Of a DNA stretch of 64,000 nt, positions 23,164 through 32,084 are shown one piece after another. Position numbers and translations under genes: made by a program. Source of the stretch: Azolla caroliniana (taxonomy: Eukaryota > Polypodiophyta); contig JBHGNT010000006.1 in NCBI GenBank assembly GCA_043228905.1, positions 6,944,001-7,008,000 of the forward strand. Reading direction: 5' to 3'. The notes under the pieces were generated by a model, which did not search any database, had not been told where the DNA came from, and saw only the letters and a list, made by a program, of their open reading frames with translations. Every line of letters begins with the position of its first letter. Position 1 is the stretch's first letter.

Positions 23164-23839
23164 TGTCATGAAGATTCTGGGCTATGGTGAGAAACCGGGA
23201 GATATTGGAGGAATTAGCAAGGTGCACCATGTGCACCCACCCTTGTAAAAATATCTGAATAATAGGGGTTCCTTTATGGCACCGAGTAGGAGTTTAATCA
23301 AGATAGAGAATCCCATGTAAATCGGGATTTATCCCACATTGTAGGGCATCCCTCTCCTTGTTCTATAAAAGGAAGGGAGGGTTCCTTGTAGAGGGGTTGC
23401 CCATTTTGAGTCATATGGGTATACCATTTTGTAGAGGGTCTTTCTTTTGTTAAGAGTTCCTAGGGTTAGTAACTTCCTGTTTTCTTTTCTTCTTCTTCTC
23501 CTTCTTGAGAAGTTGGGTGTCGCAGCTATGGCGACAAAGCTGTTAGGTTAACTTCTTTTCTTCTGAGCGTACCCCGGCTCGAAGCCGGGGTTGTCTCTTT
23601 TCCCTTCGTAATATACATATAATCATATCTGTTTGTGCATATTGGTATATCTCGTGGTGTCAGGAGCATAGCCCCTTTTGTTTCCTGTGCATAAGAGTTG
23701 GTGTCACGCGCATTCTCTCTCTCGTGTTCGGCTACCTCCGAGTTGTGTCCGGAGTTGGTTTTCTTGGCATCCCTTTCTCCCTTGTCCGAGACCCCTGTGG
23801 TCCCGCCCCTTCTACACGCACGCGTGTAATAACGCGACA
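23164..23839 (+). repeat. Gypsy-C LTR (676 bp) shared by two tandem units
   Basis: TGTCATGAAG to CGCGACA. To the left lie the interior and purine tract of element 4 (3' LTR role). To the right lie a PBS (23844-23859) and a gag start (5' LTR role). TATA box TTCTATAAAAGG is near 23362. Confidence 0.85.
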
Positions 23840-23877
23840 TCTTTGGTGAACCCGACGTGAAAGGGCGGCAAGGGAGA

Positions 23878-23915
23878 ATGGAGTTGGAAGAAGACGACTT
23901 CGCGCTTCTTTCTGT
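23878..23915 (+). pseudogene. gag: Gag start of a second tandem Gypsy-C unit
   Basis: ATG with MELEEDDFA, matching the gag starts at 201 and 7198, then cut after about 12 codons by unrelated sequence leading to a Copia PBS. Confidence 0.75.
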
Positions 23916-23938
23916 GTCGTTTTGCCCTGATACCAGTT

Positions 23939-24758
23939 TGACGAGAAATGTGCGGAATAATCTCCGGCCACAACCGAAGCGTATATCACTTGATGACAAT
24001 CAAACACAGAAGAAATGGGAATGGAGGTAAGTACACAAACAAAAAGAGAATACACAGGATGTTAACGTGGAAAACCCTGAGAGGGAAAAACCACGGGAGT
24101 CCACAGACTCCAAACTATCACTATGCCAAGGAGTACAACAAGGAGCACAGAGGCAACGACCTGTTGCTCACAATCTTCGCCTAGCGGCGGTTACAACAAA
24201 GGCATGCTCTGTATCGCTCTCTCTCTCTCTCTCTCTGTACAGTCATTACACCAATTACTACTATACAAAAATAATAACAGCAACAACAATTATTCTTACA
24301 CACTGTTTGCCCTAGGTCACATTTATACTAATATGACATTAGGACTATTTACAGATATAGCCCCAATGGGCTCTCAAAAACATATCTACATATATGTCCC
24401 TTCATCTGGTGAGAGGTTCTCACCGGGCCTGCAACATCCGGTTCTCACCGGGTCTTCCTTGCCGGGTACTCGTCATCCAGTTCTCACCGGGTCTGCATCA
24501 TCCGGTTCTCACCGGGTCTGCATCATCCGGTTCTCACAGGGTCTTCCTTGCCGGGTACTCGTGATCCGGTTCTCATCGAGTCTGCATCATCCAGTTCTGG
24601 GTACTCCATATCTGGTTCTAACCGAGTCTTCCGTTGTCGGGTACTCCACATCTGGTTCTCACCGGGTTTTCCGTTGTCGGGTACTCCACATCCGGTTCTC
24701 ACCAGGTCTTCCGATGTCGGGGTTTCGTATCCCATTCGGAGGGACTGAGATCCTAACA
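23939..24758 (-). repeat. Copia LTR, minus orientation (820 bp)
   Basis: Plus-strand start TGACGAG and end ATCCTAACA. The complement of a PBS (CCCTGATACCA, 23924-23934) lies outside the left end, so the internal region was on that side and is lost. It carries CCGGTTCTCACCGGGTCTTCC tandem units (24400-24720), the three dyads near 24330-24396, and a (CT)n run near 24212. Confidence 0.82.
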
Positions 24759-25178
24759 TTGGGCTACAATGAGAAACCGGGAGATATTGGAGGAATCAGC
24801 AAGGTGCACCATGTGCACCCACCCTTGTAAAAACGTCTGAATAATAGGGGTGCCTTTATGCCGCCGAGTAGGAGTTTAGCCGGGACAGAGAATCCCATGT
24901 AAATCGGGATTTATCCCACATTGTAGGGCATCCCTCTCCTTGTTCTATAAAAGGAAGGGAGGGTCCCTTGTAGAGGGGTTGCCCATTTTGAGTCGTATGG
25001 GTATACCATTTTGTAGAGGGTCTTTCTTTTGTTAAGAGTTCCTAGGGTTCGTAACTTCCTGTTTTCTTTTCTTCTTCTTCTCCTTCTTGAGAAGTCGGGG
25101 GCCACAACTATGGCGGCAAAGCTGTTAGGTTAACTTCTTTTTTTCTAAGCGTACCCCAGCTCGAAGCCAGGGTTGTAT
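24759..25178 (+). repeat. Gypsy-C LTR fragment
   Basis: Matches 23178-23600 nearly throughout but lacks the first ~14 bp, where the Copia LTR abuts, and the last third. Confidence 0.8.
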
Positions 25179-25740
25179 CTTAGCGCGGTCTCTTCACAAG
25201 TGACAAAAACCAACACTCTCTCTCACACACACATATCGGACCGTGGAGTGCTGAGAGCCAACAAACAGGAACTCAGGGAAGGTGCAGACAATCCGCACGC
25301 CGCCTGCCACAACCGAACACACCACCTACGCACACACACAAATGACACCAAAACCCTAACAGAAAAATAGAGATAACACACACACCAAGATGAAGAGAAG
25401 ACAAAAATAGACATTATACACAGAAGTTATTAACACCAAAAATGGAACCCACAAAGGGGAACAATGAGGAACAAAATTGTTTGGGACCCAATGGTTGGGA
25501 ACCCCGTACAAGAAGCGCGCCCTCCCTTTTATAGAACAAGGTGAGGGCAGCGTGATCATGTGGGATAAATCCCGTGATACATGGGATTCTCTGTCCGAAC
25601 TTGACTCCTACTCGGCGCCATAAAGGCACCCCTATTATTCACACATTTTTACAAGGATAAGTGATAACTGCACATGATGCACTCCGCCGATTCTTCTGAT
25701 ATTCCCCAATTTCTCACTATGGCCCGGAAGCTTCATGACA
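25179..25740 (-). repeat. Gypsy-C-related LTR, inverted relative to its left neighbour
   Basis: The last 250 bp are the reverse complement of the U3 region of 23164-23839, ending CTTCATGACA. TATA lies near 25528. The left ~200 bp (CT/CA-rich) do not match the other LTRs. Confidence 0.68.
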
Positions 25741-26055
25741 ACGGATTACAATTAAGTGTGCTCACACACTTTTTCACACATCGTCCTTTTCTTGTTCACA
25801 CAAATTGAGCTTGATTCTCAACACGCTCCCTCAAGGTCAATTGTGTGTCCTCTTAAACTTGGTTGTCTTGGTGTAGTTAAAAACCCAACTACAGTTGGTC
25901 GGACTACTAGACCGTGGTTTTCACATTGTTTCTATGTACTCGATCTTGATCTAGCAATGTCAATATTGCCAATCCAAAATTTCGAGCTTCAAAAATTACG
26001 GGCTTTGGAAAGTCTTCCTCTAACTTGCCGGTTAAAGTCGAATTAGATGTGCCGG
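25741..26055. other. Unassigned 315 bp between LTRs
   Basis: AT-rich, no ORF of note. The TTCTCAACACGCTCCCTCAAGG stretch near 25815 recalls sequence flanking plant Copia elements, but I cannot assign it. Confidence 0.4.
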
Positions 26056-26661
26056 TGTAGCGTTATTACGCGCGTACGTGTAGAAAGGGGCGGGACCACG
26101 GAGGTCTTGGACCGAAGGGCGAGAGAGAGAGAGACACAGAGAGAGATTCACCGACACGAAAAGCGAGAAGGAAAGAGATAGAATCGTAACACTTAATTAT
26201 AATGACAAGAGATTACAAACCCTAACAGTTACAACCGACGAGGCAGCGACGGACCCGATATGGGGACCCTACTTACGCACATCGACAACATTCACCCGAC
26301 TCCAAGAAACAAAGGGAAAAGGGAGCGACTCTGCTGGAAGCACACGGGCTGTCCACGAAACAGAGGCACCGCACTCCCACAGGCGGCGACGGACCCACAG
26401 AGAACGACGGCTCGGGGAGCAGAGAGAGAGCTCGGCTTCCCTTCTGCAGCAGCGCTTCCCCCCCCTTCTCCCTCGCGTGCAATACCCATTTTCTCTTGTC
26501 CCCTCCCCTTTTATTCCATGTCCCCTCTAATAAATGCGCGCGGCTTAGTAGTTACATCCACCGGTTCGCGTGCAAAGTATCCAGTCACGCGTCCATCCGT
26601 GCAAGGGCCGGTTTACGCACTTTCTCTCCGATTCCGCCTATGGCCGGTTTTCTTCACGACA
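26056..26661 (-). repeat. 3' LTR of the minus-strand Gypsy-A (606 bp)
   Basis: Minus-strand start TGTCGTGAAGAAAACC. The plus-strand left end reads TGTAGCG where TGTCGCG is expected. Confidence 0.8.
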
Positions 26662-26729
26662 TCCACCCCCACCAAACCGCGCATCCCCCGGCATGCGCCA
26701 GAGACGGGTAAATCCGAAGGAAACTGGCC

Positions 26730-28180
26730 TCACTCGTTGCTCTTCAATTCTCCGCCGGACCCAAACTGATCATCGAACCGCTTTTTGAAAGCTTTGATCT
26801 GCTTTCCGGCCACCGGCACCGCTAACCGTGTCCCGTCGAGTTCCGCGAGGTGGTATGTGTCGTTGCCGTTCGCGCTCGTCACCATGTAGGGCCCAAACCA
26901 TCTCCTAGCAAACTTTCGCACCGCCTTGTGCTGATTGTCGAGGCTGCTGTCGTATACCAAGACCCAATCGCCTTCCTCGATCTTCTTTGGTCGCAATCGG
27001 TGCGTCCGGTTGAACCGGATCTTGTTCCGCTCCCTTGCCGCTCGCAGCCTTTCCTTCGCCCGTATCACGTCCTCGGGCCTCCACTCGAGTTGCCAAATCC
27101 GCGCCGCCAGCAACTCCTCCCGGCTCATTTCGTCCTTCCAATCTACCACCGCCCATGAAGAAACCGTCCGCTCCACCGGCATGATTGGCTTTTGTCCGTA
27201 CATCAGCTCCGTCGTCATAACTGTCACCGAACTGTGCATAGTTCGGTCCGCCCATAGTGCGTAAGGAAGGAGTCACGGCCAAATCCCGACCTGCCCTCCG
27301 CATGCACGCACCAACGCTTTTACGATAGGCCCGTGCCCACGTTCTACCTTTCCATTCGCCTCCGGATTTTACGCCGTGCGAAGGGAGAGTTTGACGCCTA
27401 GCCGGTCGAACAACTCCTCAGCTTCCCGCGCATCCAGCTCTCCCCGGTCCGCCACGATCCTCCCGACGCACCCGTACCGACACACTACTTCTTCGATCAG
27501 GAACCGGCATACCGCCGCGGTTATCTTGCTTTGCAGTGCACGGCCTTCCACTTGGTTCGTTAAGTCCTCTCGTGCAAGCACCAGGTATCGCATCTGTCCT
27601 ACCCCCATCGGCATCGTCACCAAGTCGACCATCCACTTGAAATGGACCGCAGCGGGTAGGTCGGGTGTAGCTCGTCCCGGTGTCGAACTACGGAGTGCAT
27701 CTAACAGCTTTCACAAGTCGTTACATACCGATGCACGTCCTGGTACAGCCCCGGCCACCAGTACTTCTCCTTCAGCTTTTCGAAAGTGGCCCACGTTCCG
27801 CGGTGTCCGGCCCAGGGGTTCTCGTGAAATGCCGCCAGTAGTCTCCCCTGTTCTTCTTTATTTGCCACTACTCGAAGCGGAATGCCGCTTCTCTTCTTTG
27901 GGTGCCTCCATATGCACCCGTTCCGCAGGAAGAATCGGTACACCTTCCTCCGTATCCGGCTCGCCTCCTCTCTCGCCCATGCTGCATCCGGCATCATCGT
28001 CCGTAGGAACCTCCCGATTTGGAGCCACTCCCCGTCGTACCTGCTTTCGTCAAATTCGTTAAGCGCCGGAGTGTTCCCTTTTCTTGTCGTTACGGTAGCC
28101 GACCCGAAGAAGTCTTCGTTGACTTCTTCGTCATCTGAAACCATGTCGTCTTCGTCGTTGAACCTTTCCCTCGAAAGCAT
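26730..28180 (-). pseudogene. pol: Integrase region of the minus-strand Gypsy-A
   Basis: Three open pieces in order. 28180-27701 has the RNase H tail and HHCC zinc region (HENPWAGH ... CESC). 27632-27369 has the catalytic core (MVDLVTMPMG, VADRGELD). 27239-26730 has the C-terminal domain (VLVYDSSLDNQHK, RRWFGPYMV). Breaks are a TAG near 27704 where the 57.4-kb copy has CAG, a frameshift just after, and a stop near 27370 after LRTA. The glutamate of the DDE triad falls in the broken stretch. Confidence 0.85.
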
Positions 28181-30239
28181 GTCGGGCCATGGCGTTGTCC
28201 TTTCCGGAGATGTGCCATATCTCCGGGTTCAGGGACTTAATGTACGCTATCCACCGGAGCATTGCTAGGTCCGACGTCGCGCATCCGGAAACCATGCCGC
28301 GTATTGGCAGGCAGTCCGTCTCGATAATCACCTCCATCCCGATCAGATAATCCTTGTCGGCCTTGACTGCCGAAACGACACCCCAAAGTTCGCGCTTGAC
28401 TTGGGCGTATCCTCGCTGCCGCTCGCTCAATACCTTCGCCCCGAACCGGATCGGGAATCGTACGCCTCCCTTGTCCTCTTGACTGATTACCCACCCGATC
28501 CCGGTCGGGCTGGTGTCCACTGTTACGCAGATGGGAACATCCTTGCCGTAAATCGCTTTACGGAGAGCCGGCGCTGCCGTAAGCACCTCCTTTAGTCTCC
28601 GAACCGACTCCGTGTGCTCCGTCGTCCACTCAAAGCTACGCCCCTTTTTCAATAGTCCGTAGAGGGGTTCCGCGACATGTGCGTAGTGCGGGATCCAGAT
28701 GTGGTAGAACGCGCATGCCCCCAAGAATCTGCGGACCTCCGTGACCGACCCGCAATCGTTCCTCATCGCGGAGATAGCCTCTACCTTTGTCGGAGACGGT
28801 TTCCTACCGTAAGGCCCGCACAGGTGTCCGACCACCAAGATCTCCGACTGTCCGAAGGCCGACTTTTCCCCGGAGAAGGTGAGCCTCGCGCGTTCTAGTC
28901 TCTGCAGCACCTTCTCGCAGTCATCGATGTGGGAAGCCACGAAGTTCCGACATCCGTCCGGCCCGACCGCCTCGTCCTTTTTCTCCACCGGGAATCCCTT
29001 GATCGGGATGTCATCTAAGAACGGCATGGTGATGTCCGGGATACAATCCCTGAGCACTTTGTTCATCGCGTTCACCATGTGAGCCACTGATTTCGTCCCT
29101 CCCTGTGGTAGGGTACACATCCGCACTAGGCCGAGAGGAGTCCGCATCATCGTAATGTCTCTGCTCTCCACGGCTAGTTGGAACTGATCGTACCCCGAGT
29201 ACAGATCACCGACAGAATAGATCGACCTTCCAGCGAAGGCCTCCGCAAACTCGTCTATGGTCGGTCCGATCCCTGCATTACGGATGGTCACCTTGTTGAA
29301 TGGTTGAAGGTCCTGGATGAAGTGCAGCGTGCCGTTCTTCTTCGGCACCGTAAACCACCGATTCGAATACAGGGCACTCGACAGTTCGAGGATGCCCATC
29401 TCCACCTTTTGCTTTAGGAGCTCCATCAACTTCGGGATGTGAGCTCTTGGCACCGGAATCGGCTTGAGATTCCACGGTACATGCGGTACCGTGAAGATCA
29501 CCATCGGTTCGACAACTGTCGGGTTTACGCACCCGATCTCCTCCGGTGAGAATGCGAAAGCCTTCCCGTGCCTTCCGAGCATTCTCCGAAACCGGTCCTC
29601 CTCTGGTGAGAATGCGAAAGCCTTCCCGTGCCTTCCGAGCATTCCCCGAAACCGGTCCTCCTCCGCCGGCAGTAGGAAGCCGCCCCCACCGACCTTGAGC
29701 TCCCGTAGCGTTATGTCGGTGAACCGGTGCCCTATGCCAACCGGATTCCGTAAACTTGGGTCTGACGCGACCCCTTTTATCCACTCCTCGCTGCCCTCCG
29801 GCAAGGGTGCCGCGACTGGCCTCACCTTCCGGTCCACAGTCTTGTATTTCGTATCCACGCGAGCCGTCCAATCCAACCCGATCCTTTCCCCGAAGTCCGC
29901 GATGACTTCGTACATTCCCATCGATCCTACCGGAACGGTCCGGTCTTCTCTAAGGTCTTCACCGATCACCTTCCGTAGTTCGCCCAAGGTGTCGTCAAAA
30001 GAGACCGCCTCTATGGTGCCGCTGATGTCTTCATCGGGGAAGAGGACTCCGCATCCCTTGAGCCGCTCTTCCGCTCGCTTCCTCTCCCGGCCGCTGACGC
30101 CGGTTATAGTACAACCTCCGTTGGCGGAGAACCAAAACTTCCTACCCATGGTACCAGTCTTCTTTCGTACTGTACATTTGTGGGGTTGTTCCTGGGAGTC
30201 CGGACTATCGCGGCCCCACGCCTTGATAGCCCTCTCTAA
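28131..30239 (-). CDS. pol: Gypsy-A Pol segment: RT and RNase H (Pol frame, at least 672 aa open)
   Basis: The frame is open from the TTA overlapping the gag stop (30239) through an ATG at 30149 to 28131. RT carries SNRWFTVPKKNGT, DLYSGYDQFQL and PFLDDIPIKG (FLDD in place of YxDD). RNase H carries VTVDTSPTGIGWV, KRELWGVVSA and IETDCLPI. A 60-bp in-frame duplication repeats EEDRFRxMLGRHGKAFAFSP near 29541-29660. A frameshift near 28165 separates it from the integrase. Its similarity to RTs of basidiomycete Gypsy elements is from memory, not a search. Confidence 0.85.
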   Translation of the reverse strand, partial: LERAIKAWGRDSPDSQEQPHKCTVRKKTGTMGRKFWFSANGGCTITGVSGRERKRAEERLKGCGVLFPDEDISGTIEAVSFDDTLGELRKVIGEDLREDRTVPVGSMGMYEVIADFGERIGLDWTARVDTKYKTVDRKVRPVAAPLPEGSEEWIKGVASDPSLRNPVGIGHRFTDITLRELKVGGGGFLLPAEEDRFRGMLGRHGKAFAFSPEEDRFRRMLGRHGKAFAFSPEEIGCVNPTVVEPMVIFTVPHVPWNLKPIPVPRAHIPKLMELLKQKVEMGILELSSALYSNRWFTVPKKNGTLHFIQDLQPFNKVTIRNAGIGPTIDEFAEAFAGRSIYSVGDLYSGYDQFQLAVESRDITMMRTPLGLVRMCTLPQGGTKSVAHMVNAMNKVLRDCIPDITMPFLDDIPIKGFPVEKKDEAVGPDGCRNFVASHIDDCEKVLQRLERARLTFSGEKSAFGQSEILVVGHLCGPYGRKPSPTKVEAISAMRNDCGSVTEVRRFLGACAFYHIWIPHYAHVAEPLYGLLKKGRSFEWTTEHTESVRRLKEVLTAAPALRKAIYGKDVPICVTVDTSPTGIGWVISQEDKGGVRFPIRFGAKVLSERQRGYAQVKRELWGVVSAVKADKDYLIGMEVIIETDCLPIRGMVSGCATSDLAMLRWIAYIKSLNPEIWHISGKDNAMARHAFEGKVQRRRRHGFR

Positions 30240-30244
30240 ACATC
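30202..30244 (-). promoter_or_regulatory. Gag/Pol -1 frameshift site and hairpin
   Basis: On the minus strand GATGTTTAG ends gag, and the -1 frame continues open into pol (30239 to 30149 is 30 codons). Stem GGGCTATC (30232-30225) pairs with GATAGTCC (30209-30202) across a 15-nt loop. Confidence 0.65.
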
Positions 30245-30437
30245 CCCTCGGGTTTCGCTGCCGAGGGCGTCGCGGTTACGCTCATGGTTTGGTCTCACCG
30301 TTAGGAACTGGACCGAGTGGCGCCCGTCCTGGCTTTTGACTCTTGCATAGGCTGAACCGTTGTCCAGCACCTTGGTCTCCATCCGTGCCGTCGTGATATA
30401 TGGCTCTCCTAGTATAACTGGATGCGAGGACATCTCC
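30236..30437 (-). pseudogene. Gypsy-A protease C-terminal remnant
   Basis: HPVILGEPYITTARMETK to RPNHERNRD, as at 54770-54930. It is truncated upstream at the junction with the Gypsy-D LTR. Confidence 0.8.
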
Positions 30438-30723
30438 ATGTGGCACACATGTAGAGAAACTTTGCATGTGCGTTATATGGTGTACATGAAATACATTACA
30501 TGGTTTTGACTACACAACATTTGTTGCAAAATAATGCAAATAAATCCCTAAGAACAATAATACTAAAGAACTTTGAGTCTCGAATGTAAATCAACTCCAA
30601 TGAGTTGAATCAGGTGGATCTCCAAGGAGTGATGGGTCACCGAACCAAGTCGAGATGTGTGGTTGTAGTTGAGGCAAGTGTGGAATCGTGGTGGCACCAA
30701 TCGGTCGTATCCCTTTACGACAT
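30438..30723 (-). repeat. 3' LTR of Gypsy-D, truncated (286 bp)
   Basis: Nearly identical to 47618-47904 with a handful of differences. The minus-strand start is TGTCGTAAAGGG, preceded by the purine tract GTTTGGAGGGGGTGCA (30724-30739). The distal part is lost at about 30437. Confidence 0.87.
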
Positions 30724-31609
30724 GCACCCCCTCCAAACTTGCACATCCTCTGGTATGTGCCAAGTGGAGAAAATTCCACCAAAGTCTTATTTCCTTTTAT
30801 TTGAACATTTGATGCATGCCAATCATCTTCATTCAATTCCGGAATCGACATGAGAGACATCTTCTCCCCTTCAAACTTCTCGTTTACTTTCTCTTCTAGA
30901 TGAGTATCATGTGATGAAACTATCGTTATCGCTTCTAATTGGATACTTGTAGTTGCCACGTCATGGATCACCTCTTCTTCAACATCTTCTTCCCAATTTG
31001 AATTAGCTTCCACGGATCGTTCATCCTACAAAATGTCAAGAACAAGAGAGGCTCTTTGTTTAAAGAGTTTAATTCTTTTACTAGCAATCAGAATTCAAAG
31101 AAGAGTTCCATCAAATTATGACAAGATATATGTTCCATTTTGCCGGACTTCTACCACTCAATACGGCCCAAACCATCGATGAGAGAATTTTTGAATAGAT
31201 TTGTGTTGATGCTCAAGGCTACTATCAAACACCAAAACCCAGTCTCCTATTTCAATGGGAATATTCCGAACTCGATGTCTCTTGTCAAATCGATCCTTAT
31301 TCTTCAATCGAACTTCTTGTTGTTTCTTGGCAGCTTCAGCTATATCCTCCGGCCTATTCTCTAATTGCCGAATTCGAATAGCCAACAAATCTTCACGTTC
31401 CATCTGATCTTCCCAAGGTGAAACTCCCCAAGTGGGAATCATCCGCTCGGTAGGCATAATAGGCTTCTAACCAAAAAGTAGTTCCGATGGCATAAATCCT
31501 GTAACAGAGTTATGAGTACATCTATCAACCTAGAGAGCATAAGGAAGCATGTCAGGCCACATAGAAATTCGGCCATCACATGCTTTGACCAAAGCTTTCA
31601 TAATCGGAA
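30724..31609 (-). pseudogene. pol: Gypsy-D integrase C-terminal part
   Basis: Minus strand: KALVKACDGRISMWPDMLPYAL just below 31605, then VLVFDSSLEHQHKS and HRWFGPY (31158-31457), then an acidic tail (30740-31013). Stops and frameshifts occur near 31530 and 31130. It joins the integrase core at 41455 once Gypsy-B is removed. Confidence 0.82.
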
Positions 31610-31614
31610 CATGG

Positions 31615-32033
31615 TGTTACCGGCCGGCAAGGAGTCCAAAATACGGAGTGAAGGAATTAATTATATATGGTTGTAAATGAGGATAGTGTGGACGGACGGA
31701 CTGGAAACGGTATGCCGTTCCAGATCCGGACGGATCCCGAATAGGTGCGAGGGGCACCGTTTTGTACTACAGGCCGGAAACCTATTTAAAGGCCCGGACC
31801 CCATTGTAATGACAGCGGATAATTAATAGAGCTTATGATGTTTATACTTTTGTCTTGATTCCGTTCTGTATTTACTGTTCTATCTTACGCGTGTAATTAA
31901 CCAAAGCAATCTAATCGTGTAACCTACGTAAGTCGGTGTAATCGTTGAATCTTAATCCTATGCCGTAATCACCCTTTGGTGAAGTGTCTCCGTGACACCT
32001 TGTGTTAGGCCTTGTCCGGCCCAGCGAATAACA
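31615..32033 (+). repeat. 5' LTR of Gypsy-B (419 bp)
   Basis: TGTTACCGG to GCGAATAACA. A TATA-like TATTTAAA lies at 31783-31790. Compared with the 3' LTR I see four differences, all C/T or A/G. Confidence 0.95.
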
Positions 32034-32039
32034 CAGTTT

Positions 32040-32055
32040 TGGCGACCACGATTCC
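32040..32055 (+). other. Primer binding site of Gypsy-B
   Basis: TGGCGACCACGATTCC, 6 nt after the LTR. It differs from the PBS of Gypsy-A/C/D; the tRNA was not assigned. Confidence 0.65.
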
Positions 32056-32084
32056 TGCTTTCTCGCAGCGAACGACGGTAATGG

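Larger units (their letters stand above)
26056..30437 (-). mobile_element. Gypsy-A element on the minus strand, 5'-truncated
   Basis: On the minus strand: end of the protease, Gag/Pol junction hairpin, RT-RNase H, integrase, purine tract (26662-26684) and 3' LTR (26056-26661). Gag and 5' LTR were lost at about 30437, where a Gypsy-D LTR begins. Confidence 0.87.

Noticed and set aside
26260-26769. 169-codon plus-strand ORF in the minus-strand Gypsy-A LTR
   Set aside because: It covers LTR and polypurine tract on the wrong strand and has a Ser/Pro-rich, non-descript composition.
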